From: Burkholderiales bacterium
GTDB lineage: Bacteria; Pseudomonadota; Gammaproteobacteria; Burkholderiales; Burkholderiaceae_C
Reading direction: 5' to 3'
Assembly (NCBI GenBank): GCA_029268225.1
Contig: JAJUGJ010000007.1
Span: 57,907-121,906, forward strand
Length of the DNA: 64,000 nt
The notes beneath the pieces were generated by a model. It ran no database searches. It had not been told where the DNA came from and saw nothing but the letters and a program-made list of their open reading frames with translations. Position 1 is the first letter of the stretch. Each line of letters opens with the position of its first letter. Positions 27,126 to 35,455 of the stretch are shown here, piece after piece. A program made the position numbers and the translations under genes.

Positions 27126-28000
27126 GTGCCGTTCTCAAAAGCGTTCCCCCGGTCGCCACGCACGCCGGCACCGGTCGCCTCGACATCGATCAGGTGTCCA
27201 TCCACCTGGGCGAAGGCGCGCAGCGCTTCGTGGCGCTCGACGAGGTCTCGCTCACGATCGAGCCCGGCGAGTTCGTCTGCCTGCTGGGGCCTTCGGGCTG
27301 CGGCAAGTCCACCTTGCTGGGGGCGCTGGCCGGCCACTTGCAACCCACCCATGGCGAGGCGCGGCTTGATGGCCAGCGCATCGACGGCCCCGATCCGCAG
27401 CGTGGCCTCGTTTTTCAGCACCACACACTGTTCCCGTGGCTGAGCGTGCAGGACAACGTGGCCTATGGCCTGAAGATGCGCGGTGTGTCGCGCGCCGAGC
27501 GGCTGCAGCAGGCGCAGGCGCTGCTGAAGGAAGTGGGCCTGCAAGGCTTCGAGCAGCGCTATCCGCACGCGCTGTCGGGCGGCATGCAGCAGCGCGTCGA
27601 GATCGCCCGGGTGCTGATCAACCAGCCGCGCGTGTTGCTGATGGACGAGCCCTTTGGCGCATTGGATGCGCTGACCCGCCTGAAGATGCAGGAGCTGTTG
27701 CTGAGCCTGTGGGGCCACCTGAAGACCACCATCGTCTTCGTGACCCACGACATCGACGAAGCCCTGTTCATGGCCGACCGCATCCTGGTGATGAGCCCGA
27801 GACCGGGGCGCATCATCGAAGAGATCCACGTCGAAGCCGAGCGCCCGCGTCAGTCCGAATGGCTGACCAGCGTGCCCTTTGCGCGCCTCAAGCGCCACTG
27901 CCTGGACCTGCTGCGCGACCCGACCACCACCCTGCCGCTGGAGCGCCTCAACCCCGTGACGGGTTTGAACCGCCGCGGCATCCGCTCCTCCGAATTCTGA
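27122..28000 (+). CDS. ABC transporter ATPase, SsuB/TauB-like
   Basis: A 292-residue ABC ATPase: Walker A GPSGCGKST (about 59-67), signature LSGGMQQRVEIAR, Walker B LLMDEPFGALD and H-loop VTHDIDEAL. It energises import with the upstream permease, whose stop it overlaps. The C-terminal 40 residues after the ABC domain (RLNPVTGLNRRGIRSSEF at the end) are somewhat longer than usual. The HEAT-repeat gene begins 17 bases downstream. Confidence 0.9.
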   Translation: MSAVLKSVPPVATHAGTGRLDIDQVSIHLGEGAQRFVALDEVSLTIEPGEFVCLLGPSGCGKSTLLGALAGHLQPTHGEARLDGQRIDGPDPQRGLVFQHHTLFPWLSVQDNVAYGLKMRGVSRAERLQQAQALLKEVGLQGFEQRYPHALSGGMQQRVEIARVLINQPRVLLMDEPFGALDALTRLKMQELLLSLWGHLKTTIVFVTHDIDEALFMADRILVMSPRPGRIIEEIHVEAERPRQSEWLTSVPFARLKRHCLDLLRDPTTTLPLERLNPVTGLNRRGIRSSEF

Positions 28001-28017
28001 AGAAAGCACCTTCCCCC

Positions 28018-29019
28018 ATGAGCACCCTGTTTGCCCTGCCGCCGCCCGAGGTGTCGGCCGACGACCATGACCTGCAAGCGCTGCACCCGCGCCTGACCTC
28101 GGACGACGCCACCGTGCGCCGCCTGGCCCTGATCGAGCTGGCCGAACTGGAAGACGAAGCTCACGCGCCCTGGTTGGCCTGGGCCTTGCGCGACCCGGAC
28201 CCGGCCATCCGCGCCGATGTGGCCGCGCGCCTGGCGTACTGGGAGCAGCCCGTCATCCTGAGCGCGCTGGTAAATGCCTTGCATGACGTGGTGCCGGCCG
28301 TGCGTCGGGCCGCCGCCTACAGCCTGGCCGAGATCAAGCAGACCGAGAGCGGCACGCTGCTGCTGCCCGCGCTGGACGGGGCCCAAGGCTTCGTGCTGGC
28401 CAGCCTGCTGCACGCCATCAAGGAGCTGCGCCTGCCGGGCAGCCTGCACGCCGCCTTGCGCGCCACCGATGACCCCGACACGGCCGTGCGCCTGGCTGCG
28501 GTGGGCGTGCTGGGCTGGCTCAAGGATGCGAGCGCGCTGCCGGTGCTCACCCACCTGGCCGCCCACGACCCTGATCCCGAGGTGCGCCGCGCGGCGGTGG
28601 GCGCGTTGGGCCTGGGGCAGGGTCACGATGCGCAGGTGCAGCCGGCCCTGCTAGGGGCTTTGCAGGACCCGGTCTGGCGCGTGCGCGAAGAAGCCGCAGC
28701 CACGCTGGGCAAGTTGAAGCTGCCCGAAGCGGTGACGCCCCTGATCCAGAGCCTGCAGGACGCCTACTGGCAGGTGCGCCAGCTGGCCGCGCGAGCGCTG
28801 GGCCGGCTGAAAGACGCGCAGGCCGTGGACGCGCTGATCACGCACGCCTTGCAGCACGACATCGCCAACCTGCGCAAGGAGGCCAGCGTGGCCCTGGGCG
28901 AGATCGGCGATGCCTCGGCCTTGCCCGCACTGGCCATCGCGGCCCAGGACGCGGACCCGGAAGTGCGCAAGACGGCGCGCCTGGCGATCACGCTCATCCA
29001 GCAGCGGGCGGCAGCCTGA
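28018..29019 (+). CDS. HEAT-repeat protein of the sulfonate-type operon
   Basis: A 333-residue all-helical repeat protein. At least seven HEAT/PBS-lyase-type repeats are visible, with a recurring DPDPAIRADVAARLAYW or DPDPEVRRAAVGALG pattern. There is no signal peptide, so it acts in the cytoplasm. It is the last gene of the GntR, flavoprotein, ferredoxin, ABC set. Similar repeat proteins help insert or protect cofactors or bind partner enzymes; a scaffold or assembly role for the flavoprotein pair is only a guess. Confidence 0.8.
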   Translation: MSTLFALPPPEVSADDHDLQALHPRLTSDDATVRRLALIELAELEDEAHAPWLAWALRDPDPAIRADVAARLAYWEQPVILSALVNALHDVVPAVRRAAAYSLAEIKQTESGTLLLPALDGAQGFVLASLLHAIKELRLPGSLHAALRATDDPDTAVRLAAVGVLGWLKDASALPVLTHLAAHDPDPEVRRAAVGALGLGQGHDAQVQPALLGALQDPVWRVREEAAATLGKLKLPEAVTPLIQSLQDAYWQVRQLAARALGRLKDAQAVDALITHALQHDIANLRKEASVALGEIGDASALPALAIAAQDADPEVRKTARLAITLIQQRAAA

Positions 29020-29047
29020 ATCGTCGCCTCCCGGATCAAGTTGTCCG

Positions 29048-29067
29048 CAAGGGGCAAACGCCCCTTG
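29048..29067 (+). terminator. Hairpin after the HEAT-repeat gene
   Basis: CAAGGGGC, loop AAAC, GCCCCTTG begins 28 bases after the stop at 29019. It has no T-run, so its termination strength is uncertain. Confidence 0.45.
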
Positions 29068-29076
29068 AACGCACAA

Positions 29077-29107
29077 AGCGCCAGCGCCCTGAAAAGGCAC
29101 TGGCGCT
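29077..29107 (-). terminator. Hairpin after the cysteine desulfurase gene
   Basis: AGCGCCAG (29077-29084) pairs with CTGGCGCT (29100-29107), with an inner GCC/GGC pair around CTGAAAA. It lies between the two converging operons, 39 bases beyond the desulfurase stop. Confidence 0.5.
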
Positions 29108-29145
29108 CATCACATGAGCCTTCGGTGTGCGAAGGCCCTGGCCAC

Positions 29146-30942
29146 TCAGTACACGCGCCGCTGGCTGCTGCTCAACTTGTGCAGCGTCGCCACCAAGGTG
29201 TCGATCTCCGCACAGGTGTTGTAGAAGGCCAGCGAGGGCCGTACCGTGGCCTCCAGCCCGAAGCGCCGCAAGATGGGCTGGGCGCAGTGGTGGCCGGAAC
29301 GCACCGCGATGCCCTCCTTGTTCAGCGCCGCGCCCACCTCTTCGGTCTTGAAGCCCTGCAAGGTGAAGGACAGCACCGCCGCCTTGTCGGGCGCCGTGCC
29401 TATCAACTTCAGGCCGGGCACGTCCTGCAGCAGGCGGGTGCCGTACAGCAGCAACTGGTGCTCGTAGGCCGCGATGTTCTCGATGCCCAGCTTTTGCACA
29501 TAGTCGATCGCGGCGCCCAGGCCCACCGCATCCGCGATGTTGCCCGTGCCGGCCTCGAACCGACCCGGTGCATCGTGGTACTCGGTGTGCTCGAAGGTCA
29601 CGTCCTTGATCATGTTGCCGCCACCTTGCCAGGGCGGCGTCTCGTTCAAGAGCGCTTCCTTGCCGTACAGCACGCCAATGCCAGTCGGCCCGAACACCTT
29701 GTGGCCCGAGAACACGAACCAGTCGCAGTCCAGATCGATCACGTCGGCGCGCAGGTGCGAGACCGACTGTGCCCCGTCCACCAGCACCTTGGCGCCAGCG
29801 CTGTGCGCCATCGCCACGATCTGCTTGGCCGGCGTGACCGTGCCCAGCGCGTTCGACACCTGCGTGAACGACACCAGCTTCGTGCGCGCATTGAGCAGCT
29901 TGGCGTACTCGTCCAGCCGCACCTGACCGTCGTCGTCCACCGGGATCACGCGCAGCTTCGCACCGGTGCGGGCACACAACTGCTGCCACGGCACGATGTT
30001 GGCGTGGTGCTCCAGGTGACTGACGATGATCTCGTCGCCCGCGCCGATGTTCGCCTCGCCCCAGCTCTTGGCCACCAGGTTGATGGCCTCGGTGGTGCCG
30101 CGCACGAACACGATCTCGTTGACCGAGCGCGCGTTCACGAAGCCCCGCACCTTCTCGCGCGCCGCCTCGTAGGCATCTGTGGCCCGCGCCGCGAGTTCAT
30201 GCGCCGCGCGGTGGATGTTCGAGTTCTCGTGTGCGTAGAAGTAGGCGATGCGGTCGATCACAGACTGCGGCTTGTGCGTGGTCGCCGCGTTGTCCAGCCA
30301 GATCAGCGGCTTGCCGTTCACCCGCTCGCGCAGTACAGGGAAGTCGCGCCGAACCAGATTGACGTCAAACGGCGGCGCAAAGCCATGGGCCTGCGGCGAC
30401 AGCGGCTGAGCGGCTTGCCCTGGCACCTGCAGGCCCGGCGCATGGCCAGCCAGACCACTGAGCCCCGCACCCAAGAAGTAGAACGACGGCGTCGCACCGC
30501 CTGCCTCAGCCTGCGGAGTCCGCGCAGGCGAACGCAGCGCCAACAGCTCGCTGAGCTCCGCGTCAGACGGCAAGCCCCAGTCCAGCGGGTTCAGCGTCAG
30601 GATGGGCTGCACACCCCCCGTGCGCGATGCTGGGTTCACGTCCAAGGGCAGGTCGCCAGCAAACGACGGTGGCACCTGCCCCGGCGCGGCCACCGCGGGC
30701 AAAGCAGGCACACCTTCGTAACCGGTCGAGACCGGACTGACCGCGGCGTTGGACACCGGCGGCACGGCAAAGGGATGAGCGGCGGTGGGCGAGTTCAGGT
30801 GCGACAAGCCGGGCGGCAAACCGGCAGGCAACGCGGCCCCACTCGGAGCCGAACCTGGCAGCGCCGAGAAAAACTGGTTGGCCAGCTGGGCCAAGGCTTG
30901 CGCGTCCGGCACACCCAGGCCGGCGAGGTCACTTGTACTCAT
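29146..30942 (-). CDS. Encapsulin cargo cysteine desulfurase (CyD, SufS-type)
   Basis: A 598-residue PLP enzyme. Residues 1 to about 192 are Pro/Ala/Gly-rich and disordered, with short conserved islands (DLAGLGVPDAQALAQLANQFF, LDWGLPSDAELSELLAL, FYFLG). This is the cargo-loading tail known from family 2A encapsulin systems. The SufS-like catalytic part follows: LDNAATTHKPQ, PLP lysine K415 in SGHKVFGPTG, and active Cys C553 in SGHHCAQP. It removes sulfur from cysteine inside the shell. The start at 30942 overlaps the shell gene end by 14 bases; a TTG at 30960 is a less likely start. Confidence 0.92.
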   Translation of the reverse strand: MSTSDLAGLGVPDAQALAQLANQFFSALPGSAPSGAALPAGLPPGLSHLNSPTAAHPFAVPPVSNAAVSPVSTGYEGVPALPAVAAPGQVPPSFAGDLPLDVNPASRTGGVQPILTLNPLDWGLPSDAELSELLALRSPARTPQAEAGGATPSFYFLGAGLSGLAGHAPGLQVPGQAAQPLSPQAHGFAPPFDVNLVRRDFPVLRERVNGKPLIWLDNAATTHKPQSVIDRIAYFYAHENSNIHRAAHELAARATDAYEAAREKVRGFVNARSVNEIVFVRGTTEAINLVAKSWGEANIGAGDEIIVSHLEHHANIVPWQQLCARTGAKLRVIPVDDDGQVRLDEYAKLLNARTKLVSFTQVSNALGTVTPAKQIVAMAHSAGAKVLVDGAQSVSHLRADVIDLDCDWFVFSGHKVFGPTGIGVLYGKEALLNETPPWQGGGNMIKDVTFEHTEYHDAPGRFEAGTGNIADAVGLGAAIDYVQKLGIENIAAYEHQLLLYGTRLLQDVPGLKLIGTAPDKAAVLSFTLQGFKTEEVGAALNKEGIAVRSGHHCAQPILRRFGLEATVRPSLAFYNTCAEIDTLVATLHKLSSSQRRVY

Positions 30943-31846
30943 GGTACTTGTTGATTTCAACGTCTTCGAGCACCGCGATGGCGTCGTCGGTCAGCACCGC
31001 CAGCGAGCAGTACAGCGACACGAGGTAGGACGCGATGGCCTTGTGGTTGATGCCCATGAAGCGCACCGCCAGACCCGGGCTTTGCGCGCCCGGCAGGTCC
31101 GGCTGGTACAGCCCCACCACGCCCTGACGGCTCTCGCCCGTGCGGATCAGCAGGATCTTGGTCTTGTTGTCCTCGATCTTGATCTTGTCGCACGGGATCA
31201 GCGGGATGCCCCGCCAGGTGATGAACTGCGAGCCGAACAACGACACGGTGGGCGGCGGCACGCCACGGCGGGTGCACTCGCGGCCAAACGCCGTGATGGC
31301 CAGCGGATGCGCCAGAAAGAAGCCCGGTTCCTTCCAGACCTTGGACAGCAGGTCGTCCAGATCATCGGGTGTGGGCGCACCCGTGCGGGTCTTGATGTGC
31401 TGCTGCGGCGCGATGTTGGCCAACAGACCATATTCCTTGTTGTTGATCAGCTCGGCTTCCTGGCGCTCCTTGATCGTCTCGATGGTCAGGCGCAGCTGCT
31501 CGGCGATCTGGTTGTAGGGCCTGGAGTACAGGTCCGACACACGGGTGTGCACGTCCAGTACCGTGTTCACGGCCGACAGCAGGTACTCGCGCGGGTTGTC
31601 GATGTAGTCCACAAAGGTCTGCGGCAGTTCGCGCTCGTCGCGGCCCGAACAGTCCACGGTCACGCTGGACGCGTCCTTGACCTTGTTGACGCGGTAGATA
31701 CCGGCCTCCACCGGCACCCATTGCAGCAGGTGGGTCAGCCAGCGCGGCGTGATCGTGCCCATCTGTGGCACGGTGCGCGTGGCGATGGCAAGTTGCCGGG
31801 CGGCGATGTCGCCCAAGGCGGTGCTTTGTTCGTGGGTGTTGGCCAT
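30929..31846 (-). CDS. Family 2A encapsulin nanocompartment shell protein (SrpI-like)
   Basis: A 305-residue HK97-fold shell protein of the SrpI type. It has the extended N-terminal arm (STALGDIAARQLAIATRTVPQM), the PRWLTHLLQWVPVEAGIYRVNKV segment and the long ERQEAELINNKEYGLL E-loop region. Shells of this family enclose the cysteine desulfurase encoded by the next gene and, in characterised cases, store elemental sulfur. The start at 31846 follows CAGGAGA and excludes the longer upstream frame. It lies between a serine acetyltransferase and the desulfurase on one transcript. Confidence 0.93.
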   Translation of the reverse strand: MANTHEQSTALGDIAARQLAIATRTVPQMGTITPRWLTHLLQWVPVEAGIYRVNKVKDASSVTVDCSGRDERELPQTFVDYIDNPREYLLSAVNTVLDVHTRVSDLYSRPYNQIAEQLRLTIETIKERQEAELINNKEYGLLANIAPQQHIKTRTGAPTPDDLDDLLSKVWKEPGFFLAHPLAITAFGRECTRRGVPPPTVSLFGSQFITWRGIPLIPCDKIKIEDNKTKILLIRTGESRQGVVGLYQPDLPGAQSPGLAVRFMGINHKAIASYLVSLYCSLAVLTDDAIAVLEDVEINKYHEYK

Positions 31847-31923
31847 GAGGCGCGTTCTCCTGATTGAACTGGGGTTGTGAAACGGACGGGAAAAGGAGAC
31901 AGGGAAATGGGGGGCGACGCGGC

Positions 31924-32862
31924 TCAGTCGCTCTGGCGGCTCTGCGCCTGGGTGATGCTGCTGCCCGGCGGCACGCTGTGGGTCAGCCACACATTGCCGC
32001 CGATGCTCGAACCTCGACCGATCGTGATGCGGCCTAACACCGTGGCGCCGGCGTAGATGACGACGTCGTCCTCGACGATGGGGTGGCGTGGCTGGCCCTT
32101 GAGCAACTGCCCGGTGTCGTCGGTGGGAAAGCGCTTGGCGCCCAGCGTCACGGCCTGGTACAGGCGCACCCGCTCGCCGATCACCGTGGTCTCGCCGATG
32201 ACGACCCCAGTGCCGTGGTCGATGAAAAAGGCCGGCCCGATCTGCGCGCCCGGGTGGATGTCGATGCCGGTGCGCGAATGCGCGATGTCGGCGATCAGGC
32301 GCGCCAGCAGCGGCGCCCCGAGCTGATGCAAGGCATGCGCCAGACGGTGGTGGATGATGGCCGTCATGCCCGGATAGCACAGCAGGATCTCGGAGATGCT
32401 GGTGGCCGCCGGGTCGCCCTGATAGGCCGACTGCAGGTCACTCACCAGCAGCGCGCAGATGGCAGGCAGCTCGGCCGCGAATGCGTGCGTGATGCGACGC
32501 GCTTCTTCGGCCAGATCCGGGTCATCGCTGTGCACATCCGGGCGCACGAACAGCAAGCCGCGGCGCACCTGCTCGACCAACTCCTGCAAGGTGCTGTGCA
32601 GCGTGTAGCCCACGAAGTAGTCGATGCTGTCGTCGCTCAGATCGGGCCGGCCGTAATGCGTCGGGAACAGCGCGGCCGACAGCCCCAGCACGATGCGCGA
32701 CAGCACCTCGCGGGCGGGCAGTTCCCTCAAACGCCCCTGGTGCCGCACGTTGTGCGTCACCTCACGGGACTGGCGCAACTCGGCCACGATGCGGCCCAGT
32801 TGCCAAGCGGAGGACGACAGAAGCTCGGGGTTCTGGCTCTGAAAAAGCGGTGTGATCGACAT
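31924..32862 (-). CDS. epsC: Serine O-acetyltransferase (EpsC/CysE type)
   Basis: A 312-residue left-handed beta-helix acetyltransferase. The hexapeptide part has GIDIHPGAQIGPAFFIDHGTG with the catalytic His/Asp pair and VIGERVRLYQAVTLGAKRF. It makes O-acetylserine from serine and acetyl-CoA, the carbon acceptor for sulfide in cysteine synthesis. The long N-terminal helical region is the EpsC form, the version linked to family 2A encapsulin operons. It is the first gene of the acetyltransferase, shell, desulfurase operon, so cysteine supply and sulfur storage appear coupled. Confidence 0.92.
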   Translation of the reverse strand: MSITPLFQSQNPELLSSSAWQLGRIVAELRQSREVTHNVRHQGRLRELPAREVLSRIVLGLSAALFPTHYGRPDLSDDSIDYFVGYTLHSTLQELVEQVRRGLLFVRPDVHSDDPDLAEEARRITHAFAAELPAICALLVSDLQSAYQGDPAATSISEILLCYPGMTAIIHHRLAHALHQLGAPLLARLIADIAHSRTGIDIHPGAQIGPAFFIDHGTGVVIGETTVIGERVRLYQAVTLGAKRFPTDDTGQLLKGQPRHPIVEDDVVIYAGATVLGRITIGRGSSIGGNVWLTHSVPPGSSITQAQSRQSD

Positions 32863-32929
32863 GACAGCAGGTCCCTACACAGACCGGCTCAGTCTCGCGG
32901 GGGCTGCCTCACACGCAAAATGATTTGTT

Positions 32930-32964
32930 TTATGCGCCTCAGTTGTTATTCGATTCGCGCATAA
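32930..32964. promoter_or_regulatory. Inverted repeat upstream of the encapsulin operon
   Basis: TTATGCGC (32930-32937) and GCGCATAA (32957-32964) form a perfect 8-base dyad with a 19-base spacer. It lies 68-102 bases before the epsC start. It may be a regulator site for the sulfur operon; no known consensus can be assigned with confidence. Confidence 0.35.
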
Positions 32965-33002
32965 GCGGCAAGACTCAGCGCATGAGCGGAGTCTGCGGGC
33001 AA

Positions 33003-33035
33003 CAAAAAAGCACCTGGCTGTAAAGCGAGGTGCTT
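33003..33035 (-). terminator. Rho-independent terminator of tRNA-Arg
   Basis: On the minus strand, AAGCACCT pairs with AGGTGCTT (33028-33035 and 33008-33015) around a 12-base loop and is followed by a T-run, 9 bases after the tRNA 3' end. Confidence 0.75.
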
Positions 33036-33043
33036 GTCATCAT

Positions 33044-33119
33044 TGGCGCGCCCGGCTGGGATCGAACCAGCAACCCCTGCCTTCGGAGGGCAGTACTCTA
33101 TCCATTGAGCTACGGGCGC
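33044..33119 (-). tRNA. tRNA-Arg (anticodon CCG)
   Basis: A 76-base cloverleaf with acceptor stem GCGCCCG/CGGGCGC, D arm TAGCTCAATGGATAGAG, anticodon arm CTGCC-CTCCGAA-GGCAG giving anticodon CCG, T arm with GGTTCGATCC, and an encoded GCCA end. It reads CGG arginine codons. Confidence 0.95.
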
Positions 33120-33256
33120 AGCAAGGCGGATTCTAGCAGGGGTCTGTGCGCGTGCGTTTCGTGAAAGCCGGTGCACGACCTATAATGTCCCTTTCAGATG
33201 ACCGGTCTTGCCGGTCTGATGTCGTCACCCACCAACCAGCGCCTCCTGAACACCCC

Positions 33257-33793
33257 ATGAGCCAAGCGCCCCAAACCCAAGAGTCCGGTCATCAAGGCCC
33301 GATCAGCACCCCCCAGCAACTGATGGTTGCCGTGGTGGCCGCTTTCATCATCCCGGTGGCCATCATTGCGCTGCTGGTCATGTATGTGTCGTCGCACAGC
33401 CAAAAGGCTGCCGGCTCCGACGCCCTGAGCGCCCAAGCCACCGCCGACCGCATCATGCCTGTGGGCACAGTGCAGATCAAACTGGCTTCGGCCAACGCTG
33501 GCCCGCGCTCGGGTGAAGAAGCCTACAAGGCACAGTGCGCCGCCTGCCATGACGCCGGCATGCTGGGTGCGCCCAAGTTTGGCGACGCTGGCGCCTGGGG
33601 CGGTCGCATCGGTCAAGGCCTGACCACCCTGGCCACCCACGCCATCAAGGGCTTCAACGCCATGCCCGCACAAGGCGGTGGCGACATGAGCGACCTGGAA
33701 ATCACCCGCGCAGCCGCCTTCATGGCCAACGCCGGTGGCGCCAAGTTCGAAGAGCCTGCCGCACCTGCTGCCGAAGCGGCTTCGGCCCCCTGA
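33257..33793 (+). CDS. Membrane-anchored cytochrome c5-type protein
   Basis: A 178-residue protein with one transmembrane helix (about 22-44) and a class I cytochrome c domain. The heme site is CAACH (C94, C97, H98), and the probable methionine ligand is in FNAMPAQGG. An Ala/Pro/Glu-rich tail follows. It is likely an electron carrier on the periplasmic face of the inner membrane and a substrate of the ccm system seen earlier in the window. The start at MSQAPQT was chosen as the first ATG before the helix; the longer frame would start inside the upstream promoter region. Confidence 0.9.
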   Translation: MSQAPQTQESGHQGPISTPQQLMVAVVAAFIIPVAIIALLVMYVSSHSQKAAGSDALSAQATADRIMPVGTVQIKLASANAGPRSGEEAYKAQCAACHDAGMLGAPKFGDAGAWGGRIGQGLTTLATHAIKGFNAMPAQGGGDMSDLEITRAAAFMANAGGAKFEEPAAPAAEAASAP

Positions 33794-33811
33794 GCGTCTC
33801 CACGCTGATCG

Positions 33812-33840
33812 AAAAAGCCGGCTCCTCTAGCCGGCTTTTT
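33812..33840 (+). terminator. Bidirectional rho-independent terminator
   Basis: AAAAAGCCGGCT, loop CCTCT, AGCCGGCTTTTT. The A-run and T-run on both sides suit both the cytochrome gene and the converging minus-strand gene. Confidence 0.88.
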
Positions 33841-33877
33841 TCATGGTGCGTTCGCTAAGATGCGCTGACCGGGTCGA

Positions 33878-34435
33878 TCACACCGGTGCCGGCTCGCGAA
33901 CAAACCCAAATCGAGCCGGCATGTCGGCGAACGTGATCTCCTGAGGCTCGCCCCACACGCCGGCGGCCACAGCATCGGCGGCCGTCGCCATGTCCATGGA
34001 GCGCACCACGCCCAGCCCAGCCTCGGTCAGCAGATACAGGCGGCCGTGCTCGTCCAACCAGCACGACTGCACTGCGCCCACGTCCTGGCCGGTGTGAGCC
34101 TGCACCTCAAAGCCACTGCCGTGCGGGTCGGGCTCACTGTCTGACAAACGCCGCACGCCCAAGACCAAGGGAGCCAGCTCCAACTGCAGGTACACGCGCT
34201 GCGGGCCGTTCTGGAAGAACCAGGCCCCGCGCTCATCGGCCAGATAGTTGCGGTGAATGAAGGCCTTGAACTTCTCGTGCTCGATCAGGCTGCCCTTGAT
34301 CTGCGGAAAGGGTCCGGCCGCCTGGGTGGGCGCGTCGCGCAGATACCAGTCGCCGCGGGCATCCAGCGCCAGCCAGCCGTAGCAATTCGGCACATTGGGC
34401 CACTTGAGCATGGCGGCTTTGACGATCTCGTCCAT
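33878..34435 (-). CDS. Conserved DUF2946/2944-like cytoplasmic protein of unknown function
   Basis: A 185-residue soluble protein with KWPNVPNCYGWLALDARGDWYLRD near the start and ERGAWFFQNGPQRVYLQLE in the middle. This pattern is conserved in many betaproteobacteria; I believe the Pfam name is DUF2944, but I am not certain of the number. No catalytic motif is visible. It starts at ATG 34435, 8 bases after the stop of the next gene upstream (34444), so it is cotranscribed with the YheT-type hydrolase. Confidence 0.7.
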   Translation of the reverse strand: MDEIVKAAMLKWPNVPNCYGWLALDARGDWYLRDAPTQAAGPFPQIKGSLIEHEKFKAFIHRNYLADERGAWFFQNGPQRVYLQLELAPLVLGVRRLSDSEPDPHGSGFEVQAHTGQDVGAVQSCWLDEHGRLYLLTEAGLGVVRSMDMATAADAVAAGVWGEPQEITFADMPARFGFVREPAPV

Positions 34436-34443
34436 GTCAGTCC

Positions 34444-35448
34444 TCACAAATGTTGGGCCAGCCAGCGGCCCACAGCCCGCGGCAGGTCGGCCACATGGCC
34501 CGGGAAACGGCCTTGCGGAAAGCCCACATGCCCGCCTTCGGCCGGCTGCCACAGCGTCACGGCAGGCCCCACCTCCTCCGCACGGGGCAAGCTCTCGGCC
34601 GGCACAAACGGGTCGTTGCGGGCGTTGAGCACCAGGGCCGGGACATGGCGCATCGCACGCAGCCCAGGCTTGGCCGAAGCGCGCCGCCAGTAGTCCTCGG
34701 TGTTGGCAAAGCCATGCACCGGGGCCGTGTAGGCATTGTCGTATTCGTACAGATCCCGCGCCGCCAGCAGGGCATCGAGCTTCACCACGCCCGGGTGCGC
34801 CCGCGCCTTCAGCAAGGCCTTGGGCTTGAGCGTGCGCATGAACATGCGGGTGTACACATGGCGGTTGAAGCCCTGCCCCAGCGCCTGACCGGCTGCCGTC
34901 AGGTCCACGGGCGAGGAGATCGCCACCACGGCCTTCACCAAGGTCTCGGCCTGACTGCCCGCCTCTTGCGCCCAGCGCAGCAGCGCGTTGCCACCCAAGG
35001 ACACACCCACGGCCAGCATGGGCCCGGTGTGGCGCAAGGCCAGGCGGCGCAAGATCCAGTCCAGCTCCTCATGGTCACCCGAGTGGTAGGCCCGCAGCGT
35101 GCGGTTCATCTCGCCAGAGCAGCCCCGAAAATGCGGCACCACATAGTCCCAGCCCTGGGCCTGGGCCCAGTGGGCAAAGGCACGTGCGTAATGGCTTTGC
35201 GACGAGCCCTCCAGGCCGTGGAACAGCACCAGCAAGGGCCGCCGAACGGGCGCGCCGGCGGGCGCCGCCAGCCCGTCCACATCGATGAAATCCCCGTCGG
35301 GCGTGTCCCAGCGCTCGCGCTGGTAGCGCACCGCCTCGGCCACCTGATCGGCCCGAGGATGGCTGTAGAGCGCCGGCCAGATGGTCTGGACATTGCCGCC
35401 CAACGCCCCAGCGCCCTTCAGCCAGCGTGGTGCCTGGTAGTGCAGCAT
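34444..35448 (-). CDS. YheT-family alpha/beta hydrolase
   Basis: A 334-residue hydrolase with N-terminal GNVQTIWPALY, then LLVLFHGLEGSSQSHYARAFA and the nucleophile elbow GVSLGGNAL (S150). The acid is in NARNDPFVP and the histidine in EGGHVGFPQG, which completes the triad. YheT/ABHD-type enzymes act on esters or lipids, with substrate unknown. It starts 7 bases after the SnoaL-like gene's stop and precedes the DUF gene, so this is a small minus-strand operon. Confidence 0.88.
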   Translation of the reverse strand: MLHYQAPRWLKGAGALGGNVQTIWPALYSHPRADQVAEAVRYQRERWDTPDGDFIDVDGLAAPAGAPVRRPLLVLFHGLEGSSQSHYARAFAHWAQAQGWDYVVPHFRGCSGEMNRTLRAYHSGDHEELDWILRRLALRHTGPMLAVGVSLGGNALLRWAQEAGSQAETLVKAVVAISSPVDLTAAGQALGQGFNRHVYTRMFMRTLKPKALLKARAHPGVVKLDALLAARDLYEYDNAYTAPVHGFANTEDYWRRASAKPGLRAMRHVPALVLNARNDPFVPAESLPRAEEVGPAVTLWQPAEGGHVGFPQGRFPGHVADLPRAVGRWLAQHL

Positions 35449-35455
35449 GACCGGC

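Noticed and set aside
29041..30954. 637-codon plus-strand ORF
   Set aside because: Antisense to the encapsulated cysteine desulfurase.
33044..33119. tRNA-Arg as integration site
   Set aside because: Its flanks are normal housekeeping genes with no integrase or repeated tRNA 3' end.
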